NCBI RefSeq assembly: GCF_000422425.1
Contig: NZ_AULT01000042.1
Location: forward strand, 1-60,079
Direction of reading: 5' to 3'
Length of the DNA: 60,079 nucleotides
Source of the DNA: Oceanospirillum beijerinckii DSM 7166
GTDB lineage: Bacteria; Pseudomonadota; Gammaproteobacteria; Pseudomonadales; Halomonadaceae
This document shows positions 51,350 through 59,801 of this stretch, one piece after another. Both the position numbers and the translations under genes were made by a program. Every line of letters begins with the position of its first letter. Position 1 is the first letter of the stretch. The notes below the pieces were generated by a model. That model worked only from the letters and a program-made list of their open reading frames with translations, had not been told where the DNA came from and made no database searches.

Positions 51350-53304
51350 TAGTGCACCTCCTCGATCAGCTGACCCGCCAGAATCTCAGCGATATCTTTT
51401 ACTTCAGGGCGTGGTTCAGCCACGCCTTCCAGCATGGCGGTACATTGCTGACAGCCTACCGCTACCAGTTCAGCACCTGTGCTGTTCACTTCTTCCATAC
51501 GCATATCAGCAATACGGCGCTCACCCGGAATATCCGTAATCGGCGCACCACCGCCACCGCCACAACAGCGGGAACGGAAACCGGAACGCTCCATCTCAGC
51601 GATCTCAATGCCCAGAGAACGCAGCAGTTCACGCGGCGCTTCGTATTCACCGTTGTAACGGCCCAGGTAGCAAGGATCGTGATAGGTCACGGTGCCACCG
51701 TTAAAGCTATCCAGACGCAGTTTACCGGCCTGAACCAGTTCATTCAGGAAGGTGGTGTGGTGCAGAACTTCAACACCATCCAGCGCATTTGAACCCAGAT
51801 CCTGATACTCGTTACGCAGACAGTGGTAAGCGTGAGGATCTGTGGTCACAATCTTGCTGAACTTGTACTTGGACAGCGTCTCCAGGTTACGCTTCGCCAA
51901 GTTTTGGAACGCGGCGTCATCACCCAGACGACGGGCCACATCACCACTGTCCAGCTCTTCATCACCCAGTACCGCGAAGTCAACATTAGCCGCTTTCAGC
52001 AGTTTGACGAAAGAGCGCAGGATACGCTGACTGCGCATATCAAAGGCACCATCTGATACCCAGAACAGCACTTCCGCCTGTTTAACGTCGCTCATCACCG
52101 GCAGGTTCTGATCCGCTGCCCAGTTAGTACGACTGGCAGGCGAGTAACCGTTCGGGTTATCGGTGGCGATAATGTTATCCAGAATCTCAGCGCCCTTGTT
52201 TGGCGTCTCACCTTTTTCCATGGTCAGGAAGCGACGCATATCAACGATGGCATCCACGTGCTCAATCATCATTGGGCACTCTTCGACACAGGCACGACAG
52301 GTAGTACACGACCACAGGGTTTCCGGTGAAACCAGACCATCGGTGATAATCAGCTCAGGACCACCTTTGGCGTTACCGACTTCTTTTCCTGGGTAAGGAC
52401 TGCCCGCATATTTGGCGTCATCACCACCGGCCAAACCGATTACCATATCCTGTATCAGTTTTTTCGGGTTAAGTGGTTGGCCCGCCGCAAACGCCGGACA
52501 CATGGCTTCACAGCGACCACACTGTACGCAAGCATCAAAGCCCAGTAGCTGGTTCCACTTAAAGTCTTTTGGCTTAGCGACACCCAGAACCTGCTTATCG
52601 CTGGTGGCTGGGTTGAACTCTTCAACGACAGACAGATCGACAGGCTTAAGACCTGTAGAACGGCCACCGCCAAAACGTTCCTGACGACGGTGGAAAGCCA
52701 GGTGCAGAGCACCGGCAAAGGCGTGCTTCATCGGACCGCCCCAGGACATGCCGAAGAACATCTCGCCCATGCCCCAGATAATCAGCGCGGTTAGTACGAC
52801 TGTCAGCAGCACATTGCCCGTTTGTAATAAAAAGCCTTCCGGCAATATGCCCGCAGCAGGTAGCGTCAGGATAAAAAACGAACCCGCAAACGCCAGCAGA
52901 CTTTTTGGCAGACGCATCCAAGGACCTTTTGAGATACGGCTCGGAGGATTTAAGCGACGCTTAAAGACAAAGAGAGCACCAACAAACATCAGTGCGGATG
53001 AGGCTAACAGTGCCCAGGCCAGAATCTGGCTATCCACATCAAACAGATGTACCAGAATAATAAGCACAGCAGACAGGACAAAACCACCACCGGTTGCGGC
53101 GTGGGTTTTGGACATATATTTGTCGCGTTCAACGACATCGTGAAGGTCGTGTAGATAGCGCTTAGGCATCGCCATCAAACCAGCCATCAGATTAACCTGG
53201 TCCGGCTGGCCTGCACGCCATAGGCTAACACGGCGCACAGCACCGATTACCGCCAGCACCAGGGCTGTTGCAATCAGAGCGGGATGTAACCATTCAAAGG
53301 ACAT
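51349..53304 (-). CDS. dgcB: Dimethylglycine catabolism iron-sulfur membrane protein DgcB
   Basis: A 651-residue protein. The N-terminal third has several membrane helices (for example ALIATALVLAVIGAVRRV, SLLAFAGSFFILTLPAAG). Then come two [4Fe-4S] motifs (CVQCGRCEAMCPAFAAG and CTTCRACVEECPMMIEH) and two CCG domains (including FRSRCCGGGGGAP) as in heterodisulfide reductase subunit D or glycolate oxidase GlcF. It links DgcA and ETF with the respiratory quinone pool. The start ATG 53304 follows AAGGGGAGATGTT. In Pseudomonas aeruginosa dgcAB are required for growth on dimethylglycine. Gene order here is the same. Confidence 0.93.
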   Translation of the reverse strand: MSFEWLHPALIATALVLAVIGAVRRVSLWRAGQPDQVNLMAGLMAMPKRYLHDLHDVVERDKYMSKTHAATGGGFVLSAVLIILVHLFDVDSQILAWALLASSALMFVGALFVFKRRLNPPSRISKGPWMRLPKSLLAFAGSFFILTLPAAGILPEGFLLQTGNVLLTVVLTALIIWGMGEMFFGMSWGGPMKHAFAGALHLAFHRRQERFGGGRSTGLKPVDLSVVEEFNPATSDKQVLGVAKPKDFKWNQLLGFDACVQCGRCEAMCPAFAAGQPLNPKKLIQDMVIGLAGGDDAKYAGSPYPGKEVGNAKGGPELIITDGLVSPETLWSCTTCRACVEECPMMIEHVDAIVDMRRFLTMEKGETPNKGAEILDNIIATDNPNGYSPASRTNWAADQNLPVMSDVKQAEVLFWVSDGAFDMRSQRILRSFVKLLKAANVDFAVLGDEELDSGDVARRLGDDAAFQNLAKRNLETLSKYKFSKIVTTDPHAYHCLRNEYQDLGSNALDGVEVLHHTTFLNELVQAGKLRLDSFNGGTVTYHDPCYLGRYNGEYEAPRELLRSLGIEIAEMERSGFRSRCCGGGGGAPITDIPGERRIADMRMEEVNSTGAELVAVGCQQCTAMLEGVAEPRPEVKDIAEILAGQLIEEVH

Positions 53305-53337
53305 AACATCTCCCCTTATAGAGCAGGAGCTGAGGCA

Positions 53338-53390
53338 GGTGATACCTACCCCATTAGGTTGAAAGAGTAGAGAATTGGGCAGGTATCACC
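53338..53390 (-). promoter_or_regulatory. Large hairpin between dgcA and dgcB
   Basis: GGTGATACCT (53338-53347) and AGGTATCACC (53381-53390) form a perfect 10-bp stem, extended inside by CCC/GGG. No T-run follows. It lies in the 186-base dgcA-dgcB spacer and may control processing or the ratio of the two messages. Confidence 0.6.
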
Positions 53391-53490
53391 CTATTCGGAC
53401 CGAACCATATAGGCCGTAAACTGGCCTTAAAAAACAGCCCGAGCGACTCAGAGTGATCTGAAAGCCTAGTCGGGCCGCAATGGCGAATCC

Positions 53491-55554
53491 TTATAGGTCC
53501 TTACACAGGCGTAAGGCGTCGTACATGGCCGCATGTACATTACGCTGAGATACACAGTCACCCAGACGCCATAGAATCATGCCGTCCCCCGATTCACTCA
53601 GCACTGGCTGAGGCTTGATATCGAACAGAGCTTCATTATCGATCTGGCCCTTGTTACGGGACTCCTCTTTCAGGGCATAGTACAGCTCTTCGTTTGGACG
53701 AATACCGTTTTCAACCACCACCTGATCAACCACACGCTCTTCGCGCTGACCGGTGTACTCGTTTTCCAGTACGGCTACCAGATTGTCACCTTCGCGGTAT
53801 ACCTTCTCCAGCAGGAAGTCAGAAGTCATGATCACTTCTTTCTCATACAGAGAACGGTAGTAAGTTGGGAAGGTCGTACCACCAATACCAACACCTGGTT
53901 TGATATCGTCGGTTACCAGCTCAACCAGAGAGCCTTTTGCCGCCGCGTAATCCGCTGTCGACATACCGGAGAACTCACAGATGGTGTCGTAGATCAGGAT
54001 ATTTTTACCAGGCTCTACCTTGCCGCTCAGGATATCCCAGCTTGCGGTGATCAGACCTTCGTCCGCGCCCCACTCAGGGTTTTGCTCGACAAACGGACGA
54101 CCACCGGTCGCCAGTACACACACGTCAGGCTTCAGCTCACGTACCAGATTTTCATCAGCCGCAGTACCCAGACGGATATCCACACCCAGACGTTCCAGCT
54201 CCATCACCAACCAACGGGTGATACCGGCAATCTGATCACGCTGTGGTGCTCTGGCTGCCAGTGTTAACTGACCACCCAGCTCATCGGCTTTTTCGATCAG
54301 AGTCACATTATGGCCACGCTCAGCTGCTACACGGGCCGCTTCCAGACCACCAGGGCCACCGCCCACAACCACAACCTTACGAACCGGACCATCGGTTTTC
54401 TCGATGATATGAGGCAGGCCCATATACTCACGGGAGGTTGCCGCGTTCTGGATACATAGCACGTCCAAACCCATGTACTGACGGTCAATACAGTAGTTAG
54501 CACCCACACACTGACGAATCTGATCCACCTGATCCATCTTGATCTTGGCGATCAGGTGCGGATCAGCGATGTGTGCACGGGTCATACCGACAAAATCAAC
54601 ACAACCGGCTTCAATAATACGCTTGGCCTGGTTTGGATCTTTGATGTTCTGTGCGTGAATAACCGGGACATCCACCACTTCCTTGATACCGGCTGCCAGG
54701 TGCAGGAACGGCTCAGGCGGGTAGCTCATGTTTGGAATAACGTTCGCCAGAGTGTTGTGCGTATCACAACCGGAACCCACTACGCCAAAGTAGTCGATCT
54801 GACCGGTGGCGTTGTAGTAAGCGGCGATCTCTTTCATATCGTCGTGGTTCAGACCGTCCGGGTGGAACTCATCGCCCGTGATACGCAGACCCACTACAAA
54901 ATCAGGCCCCACTTCTTCACGTACCGCTTTCAGTACTTCCATACCAAAGCGCATACGGTTTTCAAACGTGCCGCCCCATTGGTCGGTACGTTTGTTCACA
55001 CGTGGTGACCAGAACTGATCGATCATATGCTGGTGTACGGCAGACAGCTCAACACCGTCCAGGCCACCTTCTTTCGCACGACGGGCCGCTTGCGCGAAGT
55101 CGCCGATTACACGCCAGATCTCTTCTTCTTCAATGGTCTTACAGGTGGCGCGGTGAACAGGCTCACGAATACCGGATGGGGACATCAGGTTCGGCCAGTT
55201 CTCACCGTCCCAACGGGAACGACGCCCCATATGGGTAATCTGAATCATGATCTTACCGCCGTGCTTATGCACTGCATCGGCAAGATTCTGGAAATGAGGA
55301 ATAATACGGTCGGTAGACAGGTTCACCGAACTCCACCAGCTTTGCGGGCTGTCGATGGATACCACACTGGAACCACCACAAATACAAAGACCACAACCAC
55401 CCTTGGCTTTTTCTTCGTAATACTTCACATAACGGTCCGTGGTCATACCACCATCTGTGGCGTATACCTCGGCGTGGGCGGTACTGACAATACGGTTACG
55501 GATGGTCAGTTTATTAATTTTGAGTGGCTCAAACAGCACATCAAACTGGGACAT
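53491..55554 (-). CDS. dgcA: Dimethylglycine dehydrogenase DgcA (NADH:flavin oxidoreductase family)
   Basis: A 687-residue flavo-iron-sulfur enzyme, the length of Pseudomonas DgcA. It has an OYE-like TIM barrel (1-360: LKINKLTIRNRIVSTAHAEV, VHKHGGKIMIQITHMGRRSR, GVELSAVHQHMIDQFWSPRV) and a cluster-binding cysteine set near 380-400 (CVGANYCIDRQYMGLDVLC). A Rossmann NAD/FAD module follows (VVVVGGGPGGLEAARVAAER). It removes one methyl group from dimethylglycine to give sarcosine plus a C1 unit, with DgcB and ETF as electron acceptors. ATG 55554 was chosen to match the domain start; the 21-codon upstream extension lacks support. A 235-base spacer with a hairpin separates it from the previous gene. 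Confidence 0.93.
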   Translation of the reverse strand: MSQFDVLFEPLKINKLTIRNRIVSTAHAEVYATDGGMTTDRYVKYYEEKAKGGCGLCICGGSSVVSIDSPQSWWSSVNLSTDRIIPHFQNLADAVHKHGGKIMIQITHMGRRSRWDGENWPNLMSPSGIREPVHRATCKTIEEEEIWRVIGDFAQAARRAKEGGLDGVELSAVHQHMIDQFWSPRVNKRTDQWGGTFENRMRFGMEVLKAVREEVGPDFVVGLRITGDEFHPDGLNHDDMKEIAAYYNATGQIDYFGVVGSGCDTHNTLANVIPNMSYPPEPFLHLAAGIKEVVDVPVIHAQNIKDPNQAKRIIEAGCVDFVGMTRAHIADPHLIAKIKMDQVDQIRQCVGANYCIDRQYMGLDVLCIQNAATSREYMGLPHIIEKTDGPVRKVVVVGGGPGGLEAARVAAERGHNVTLIEKADELGGQLTLAARAPQRDQIAGITRWLVMELERLGVDIRLGTAADENLVRELKPDVCVLATGGRPFVEQNPEWGADEGLITASWDILSGKVEPGKNILIYDTICEFSGMSTADYAAAKGSLVELVTDDIKPGVGIGGTTFPTYYRSLYEKEVIMTSDFLLEKVYREGDNLVAVLENEYTGQREERVVDQVVVENGIRPNEELYYALKEESRNKGQIDNEALFDIKPQPVLSESGDGMILWRLGDCVSQRNVHAAMYDALRLCKDL

Positions 55555-55729
55555 AATCGGAACCCCATCTCTTTCTTGCTTATCCGGTCTAAACAGTGCG
55601 CAGGTTTTTTGACACACGTTGCTGACAGGTTTTAATTATTCTGTGCAGAGCGGAGTCATTGTTAATGTTCTCGATGCTCTGCCGGTTTCTTGCTAACCGG
55701 CCTACTGTATTGTTTGGGCCGTTTAGTGC

Positions 55730-55764
55730 GAACCGTCTGGTCTCTCAGATAGTCCAGACGGTTC
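55730..55764 (-). promoter_or_regulatory. Hairpin between the DUF5943-type gene and dgcA
   Basis: GAACCGTCTGG and CCAGACGGTTC form a perfect 11-bp stem around a 13-base loop. A second dyad, GCCGGTT/AACCGGC, lies at 55681-55701. Neither has a T-run; they may be mRNA processing or partial termination elements in the operon. Confidence 0.6.
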
Positions 55765-55789
55765 AACGAAACTGAATCAGGTGCAGTGT

Positions 55790-56320
55790 TTACAGTGGCG
55801 TTACTTCGAAGTAACCCACATCACAACCCTCTTCAGCCGCACACTGAGTCTGTTCCGCTTTCGTGCGTACGTCATAACCCAGGCTTTCAGCGATCTGATC
55901 CAGAGCACCCGCGAACCAACCGGTGAACATATAATCCACCTTGCGGTTCACTTTGCCGTATTGGTAAACAAAGGCAGAGTTTTCCAGACGTACTTTGGCG
56001 GTACCGGCTTCAATATCCAGCTCTTCAGTGATAAAGAAACCCCAACCACGCTGAGACAGACGCTTCATGTAGTGATCCCACACTTCAGCACCGCTCAGAC
56101 CATGTTCAGCCGCTTCTTTTTCACACCAGTAGTAAGCAGACTTGTAACCAGCCTTGTACAGAATCTCAGCGTACTTCTCAGCACCAATCTCTTCTTCAAT
56201 ACCCATGTGGTTGTTGACGAAGAAGTGGCGCGGTACGTACAGCATCGGCAGTGCGTCTGTCGTCCATACACCGGTTTCGTCATCAACGTTGATTGGCATC
56301 TCTGGCGCGTGTACACCCAT
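55790..56320 (-). CDS. DUF5943/4-vinyl-reductase-like protein of the dgc operon
   Basis: A 176-residue soluble protein (TGVWTTDALPMLYVPRHFFV, then AEKYAEILYKAGYKSAYYWC and MKRLSQRGWGFFITEELDIE). It matches the conserved hypothetical protein that sits between the dipeptidase and dgcA genes in Pseudomonas (PA5397 type). The C-terminal half looks like a V4R/XylR-N-like small-molecule domain with conserved cysteines near the end (QTQCAAEEGCDVGYFEV). The role is unknown; conserved position suggests a contribution to dimethylglycine or sarcosine metabolism. AAGAGG precedes ATG 56320. Confidence 0.85.
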   Translation of the reverse strand: MGVHAPEMPINVDDETGVWTTDALPMLYVPRHFFVNNHMGIEEEIGAEKYAEILYKAGYKSAYYWCEKEAAEHGLSGAEVWDHYMKRLSQRGWGFFITEELDIEAGTAKVRLENSAFVYQYGKVNRKVDYMFTGWFAGALDQIAESLGYDVRTKAEQTQCAAEEGCDVGYFEVTPL

Positions 56321-56492
56321 TGTTATTTCCTCTTATTCAGTGCGCTTGCCTGACCGAATCGCCGGTTTTCATGTCGAAAAACAACCTTGTTGAAAACGAC
56401 CCGACCAGTCAGAGGGCAACATCGAGCGTAGAAATCGATATCACCCAGCTTGGTTTATTTAGGTTATGCGTAACAATTGAAATCAAAAAACA

Positions 56493-56530
56493 GGGGCGGC
56501 AACTCTATTTGCTCAAACAGAGGCCACCCC
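56493..56530 (-). terminator. Terminator-like hairpin after the dipeptidase gene
   Basis: On the minus strand GGGGTGGC pairs with GCCGCCCC (one G-T), with an inner CTCTGTTTG/CAAATAGAG helix. TGTTTTTTG follows. It stands 12 bases after the dipeptidase stop and may reduce readthrough into the DUF5943-type gene. Confidence 0.8.
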
Positions 56531-56541
56531 ATAAAAAGGCC

Positions 56542-57519
56542 TTATGAGCCCCAAACTTCTTTCAACAGGTTGACCCAGTTGTCACCCATAATCTTGCGGA
56601 CCTGAGTTTCAGAGAAACCGTCCTTCAACAGGGCTTCGGTCAGATTCGGGAATTCGCCAATGGTGCGAATGCCTTTAGGATTGATAATCTCGCCAAAGCG
56701 AGTCAGACGACGGGCATAACCCTTATCGTGTGTCAGGTATTCGAAGAAGTTCTGGTCCTGACCTTGGGTAAAGTCAGTACCGATGCCGATCGCATCCTCA
56801 CCCACGATGTTGTACACGTAGCGAATCGCTTCAACGTAATCATCGATAGTGGCGTGAATACCCGCTTTCAGGAAAGGCGTAAACATGGTCACACCCACAA
56901 AACCGCCGTTATCCGCGATGTACTTCAGCTCTTCATCGGAACGGTTACGTGGGTGTTCTTTCAGACCGGATGGCAGACAGTGCGAGTAAGCCACAGGCTT
57001 CTTAGACTCATCGATCACTTCTTTAGCCGTGTTAGGACCCACGTGAGACAGGTCACACAGCATGCCTACCTTATTCATCTCAGCAACAATTTCACGACCA
57101 AAACCAGACAGACCACCATCACGCTCGTAACAGCCGGTACCGACCAGGTTTTGTGTGTTGTAGCACATCTGCACGATGCCCACGCCCAGATCTTTAAATA
57201 CCTGAACGTAGCCAATCTGATCTTCAAAGGCATGGGCATTCTGGAAGCCCATCATGACACCGGTTTTACCCTGCTGCTTAGCACGGTAGATATCTTCGGT
57301 GGTGCGAACCTTGATCAGCAGATCACTGCTTTCTTCGATCAGGTTATTCATCTCTACGATGTTGCGCACCGTGCCTTCGAAATTCTCCCAGAAAGATACG
57401 GTACAGTTGGCTGCAGTCAGGCCACCTTTTGCCATATCTTCAAACAGAGCGCGCTCCCACTTAGCGCAGATCAGACCATCAATCACGATCGCATCGTTGT
57501 GCAATTCTGCTGGATTCAT
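56542..57519 (-). CDS. Peptidase M19 (membrane dipeptidase) family protein of the dgc cluster
   Basis: A 325-residue TIM-barrel protein of the renal dipeptidase family: MMGFQNAHAFEDQIGYVQVF, VQMCYNTQNLVGTGCYERDG, MLCDLSHVGPNTAKEVIDES, VAYSHCLPSG and IGIGTDFTQG. The N-terminal HxD zinc ligands of M19 enzymes, expected after 'VIDG', are absent: the sequence reads VIDGLICAKWERALFED. The other metal-site regions are still present. The same change occurs, as far as remembered, in the Pseudomonas PA5396-type protein, so this dgc-linked subgroup may have a different metal site or substrate. ATG 57519 is preceded by AGGATAATAAC. First gene of the operon. Confidence 0.88.
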   Translation of the reverse strand: MNPAELHNDAIVIDGLICAKWERALFEDMAKGGLTAANCTVSFWENFEGTVRNIVEMNNLIEESSDLLIKVRTTEDIYRAKQQGKTGVMMGFQNAHAFEDQIGYVQVFKDLGVGIVQMCYNTQNLVGTGCYERDGGLSGFGREIVAEMNKVGMLCDLSHVGPNTAKEVIDESKKPVAYSHCLPSGLKEHPRNRSDEELKYIADNGGFVGVTMFTPFLKAGIHATIDDYVEAIRYVYNIVGEDAIGIGTDFTQGQDQNFFEYLTHDKGYARRLTRFGEIINPKGIRTIGEFPNLTEALLKDGFSETQVRKIMGDNWVNLLKEVWGS

Positions 57520-57658
57520 TGTTATTATCCTGTTCCATCGTCTTAAAACGTTAACCCGCCCACACCGGAACAGATGCGGACTGGCGCTGATTTAAAGCCA
57601 GTGTAATTTTTAAGACTTAGGGACAAGGTGCTATAAACGACCCCTTAGCTACCAAAAA

Positions 57659-57670
57659 CGTCACGTGACG
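57659..57670. promoter_or_regulatory. 12-bp palindrome upstream of the dgc operon
   Basis: CGTCACGTGACG is a perfect palindrome 140 bases before the first gene of the dgc operon. It also lies between that operon and the end of the AT-rich cassette. Candidate regulator site; the known activator GbdR is AraC-type and would need direct rather than inverted half sites. Confidence 0.5.
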
Positions 57671-57748
57671 CAAATGGGCAAGTTGGGGGTGAGACAGAGG
57701 AGATTGCGGGGTTGGAGAAGGGAGCGCAGCTAGGGCTGCGCATACCAA

Positions 57749-58174
57749 TCAAATAGTAAGTGAAAATTTCAAATTCTTAACGCTAAGAGTTGCTTTTGTC
57801 TGTTTTTGAAAGTCAATACACTTTCTCCTCACCGTAGAACCATGCTTTGGTATTCTTGTTGTTACTACATAGCACTCTTTTTGATGCTCATTAAACCTTT
57901 TTCTCGTTAGATTTAAGGTTGATTTTAGTTGTGATATAGCCTTATCTAAATCACAACCCTTTAATTCAACAAAGAGCGCTTTTTTACTTGGATCGTCGTA
58001 TTCAATTATCCAATCACACTTCTCGTTTTTTTCATCAAATAGACAGCCATCGACTTGTATCTTGCTAACATATTTACGTTTTGAGTTTGAGACTTCAAAT
58101 CTGCTTTTATTTTCCTTAACTACAATTTTTGGATCATTACAACGGATACTGCATCTATCATAAGGGCAACACAT
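57749..58174 (-). CDS. Cysteine-rich protein with PD-(D/E)XK-like signature, partner of the ATPase
   Basis: A 141-residue protein, not matched to a named family. It opens with a cysteine cluster (MCCPYDRCSIRC; C2, C3, C8, C12) suggestive of a zinc or Fe-S site. The middle has the form of a PD-(D/E)XK nuclease core: D54 in KCDWIIEYDD, then E70-x-K72 in ALFVELKGCDLDKAISQL, with a following helix carrying Q82. It starts one base after the stop of the ATPase gene, with GGGAG upstream, so the two are certainly co-transcribed. AT-rich codon use sets both apart from the surrounding genes. An effector nuclease of a two-gene defence system is the most attractive reading, but is an inference from one short motif. 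Confidence 0.7.
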   Translation of the reverse strand: MCCPYDRCSIRCNDPKIVVKENKSRFEVSNSKRKYVSKIQVDGCLFDEKNEKCDWIIEYDDPSKKALFVELKGCDLDKAISQLKSTLNLTRKRFNEHQKECYVVTTRIPKHGSTVRRKCIDFQKQTKATLSVKNLKFSLTI

Positions 58175-58175
58175 A

Positions 58176-59471
58176 TCAGTTATCTCCCAAGGTAAGGAGC
58201 TGATTCATAACATTCTCAAAATGCCCTGAGATGTCATCCAACATATCACCACCGACCATCCGATATTCATCATCACAAATTGATTTGCTGACCCCCGACT
58301 CAATTGTATAAGCAGATACATCTTCAAACTTAATAGGCTTCCCACCACCGTTTAACTTTGCAAACTCACTTTCTGAAATCCCTCCACTTCTAACCACATC
58401 AGAGGCTAAAATAAAGTTATTTAATGCCGACAAGATATATGGGCTGTGAGAAGTAATGAAAAAATTAGTAGACAAATGTTCATAAAGGAGAGACAAAATA
58501 GAAACAATATGACCTTGAGAGGTTGGAAACAAATGAGCTTCCGGTTCTTCGATGAAAAACATGCCATGTTCACTATTCCTATTTTTTATAAGAGGAAGTA
58601 TACATAGGACTAGTAGCATGGGCAGTGATTCTTGCTGCCCAGATGAAGCATTTGCTAAATTAATTTTTTTCCCTTTCGAAACGATCCAATCTTGCTCATC
58701 ATGATATTCATAATCTCCACTTACAATTGCTTCAAGCGACTTGCTGAGCTCATCTGCAAGCCCTTTATTACGACGAAATAAGAAGCCATCCTTATACATT
58801 CTTTTTGAATTTTCATAAAGACGTCCAAAGTCTTTCAAGAAAGGATCTATATCTAAATTAGAAGCTAGAAATGTAAAAATATTTTTTTGCAAGTTTGCAA
58901 AAAAAGATCGTGTTGCTGGGATAAAGACAGAATCTGAGAAAAAACAGGAATACTCGCTCTCCCTTAAAGGATCTAAAACACATTCGTATAACACCATATG
59001 CTCTAAATCTACTATCCTACCTCTCCTGCCTTCTTGCTCCATGTATTGATCGAAGCGCTTTTTATAGGATCTCTTCTTATTTAAAAAAATTCTTGCCAGA
59101 TCACTACAGTATTTAACTTTAACACGAGTTTTACCTCTACTATTTCTTTCTCCATATATAGATATTGATATACCGCCGATAAAGTAATCTATTTCAAAAG
59201 AACTGCCATCCCAAGAGTATCTAGGAAACTTACTCTCAAAGCTCTCAACAATAGTTTTATCTAATTCTTTTTTCGTTATTTGCTTTCTAATACTATCAAC
59301 AAAATTAGCTGATAATTCTTGAAAAAAATATACTAACTTCGCAATAACACTCTTACCATTAGCTTGAGGGCCAATAACAACGTTAACTTTCTTTATGTCC
59401 ATATCAACTTTCTTTAAGACTAGAAAGTTTCTTACTTTAAGCTGTTCTCCCACAGCCCCCCCTACCAACAA
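58176..59471 (-). CDS. AAA/SMC-like ATPase (AAA_21, OLD-like without TOPRIM)
   Basis: A 431-residue ABC/SMC-type ATPase: N-terminal strand pair (LKVRNFLVLKKVDMDIKKVN), Walker A G34-to-S41 (GPQANGKS), signature S276-SGQQ (NASSGQQES), Walker B (MFFIEEPEAHL; E308/E309) and the H-loop H342 (FFITSHSPYIL). A 230-residue insertion between Walker A and signature holds the coiled or recognition region. No TOPRIM domain follows. Related ATPases drive many phage-defence systems together with a nuclease or other toxin. The start is uncertain: TTG 59471 opens the frame, GTG 59453 is inside, and an ATG-ATG at 59477-59482 is out of frame by one base across a run of seven G. It is followed directly by the PD-(D/E)XK-like gene. 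Confidence 0.82.
   Translation of the reverse strand: MLVGGAVGEQLKVRNFLVLKKVDMDIKKVNVVIGPQANGKSVIAKLVYFFQELSANFVDSIRKQITKKELDKTIVESFESKFPRYSWDGSSFEIDYFIGGISISIYGERNSRGKTRVKVKYCSDLARIFLNKKRSYKKRFDQYMEQEGRRGRIVDLEHMVLYECVLDPLRESEYSCFFSDSVFIPATRSFFANLQKNIFTFLASNLDIDPFLKDFGRLYENSKRMYKDGFLFRRNKGLADELSKSLEAIVSGDYEYHDEQDWIVSKGKKINLANASSGQQESLPMLLVLCILPLIKNRNSEHGMFFIEEPEAHLFPTSQGHIVSILSLLYEHLSTNFFITSHSPYILSALNNFILASDVVRSGGISESEFAKLNGGGKPIKFEDVSAYTIESGVSKSICDDEYRMVGGDMLDDISGHFENVMNQLLTLGDN
59456..59462 (-). repeat. Seven-G homopolymer at the ATPase N-terminus
   Basis: On the coding strand a run of seven G follows ATGATGGTTCTTGTTGGTA. With six G the ATG would be in frame with the ATPase; with seven it meets a stop soon after. 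It may be a slippage-prone switch or mark a wrong base count in the assembly. Confidence 0.6.
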
Positions 59472-59801
59472 GAACCATCATACTACTACGGCTGATATTA
59501 AACCTTAATCTCATAATTACAAATTACCACACCTCATACCTAAGGCCACCTAGGGAAAACCCTAGCATTGATACCTATCCCACTGAAAAGTTAGACAAAA
59601 ACCGATCAAAAATAGCAGAAAAACTGACATAAATTATTTAGAAAAGCACCAAACCAAGCAGTACCGACAATATATGTCGCAACGACATCAGATGGAACAT
59701 TCAAATCAGGACAGCCATTATTTAGAAAAACGCCAAACCAAGCCCGTGTTCTAACTGGAAGTGCACCACTATAGTTAAATCAACTAGCAAGGAGGTGCAT
59801 T
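59472..59801. other. Intergenic region between the ATPase cassette and the IS30-type element
   Basis: AT-rich, no gene. It carries the promoter of the ATPase gene, a 27-bp direct repeat (59633-59659 and 59717-59743) and, in its last 60 bases, the probable terminal repeat of the IS30-type element, whose exact end cannot be fixed from one side. Confidence 0.6.
59633..59743 (+). repeat. Direct repeat (27 bp, 24 identical) beside the IS30-type element
   Basis: ATTATTTAGAAAA followed by CCAAACCAAGC occurs at 59633-59659 and 59717-59743, differing only in three central bases. The second copy ends about 58 bases before the transposase start. Confidence 0.85.

Noticed and set aside
57520-57748. Glycine riboswitch ahead of the dgc operon
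   Set aside because: No paired aptamer-like core or conserved GGAGAG/GCUGA-type pattern was found in the leader.
57749-59471. Assignment of the cassette to Septu, PARIS, Gabija or OLD-type systems
   Set aside because: The partner has no HNH, TOPRIM or helicase motif, and the ATPase has no C-terminal TOPRIM.
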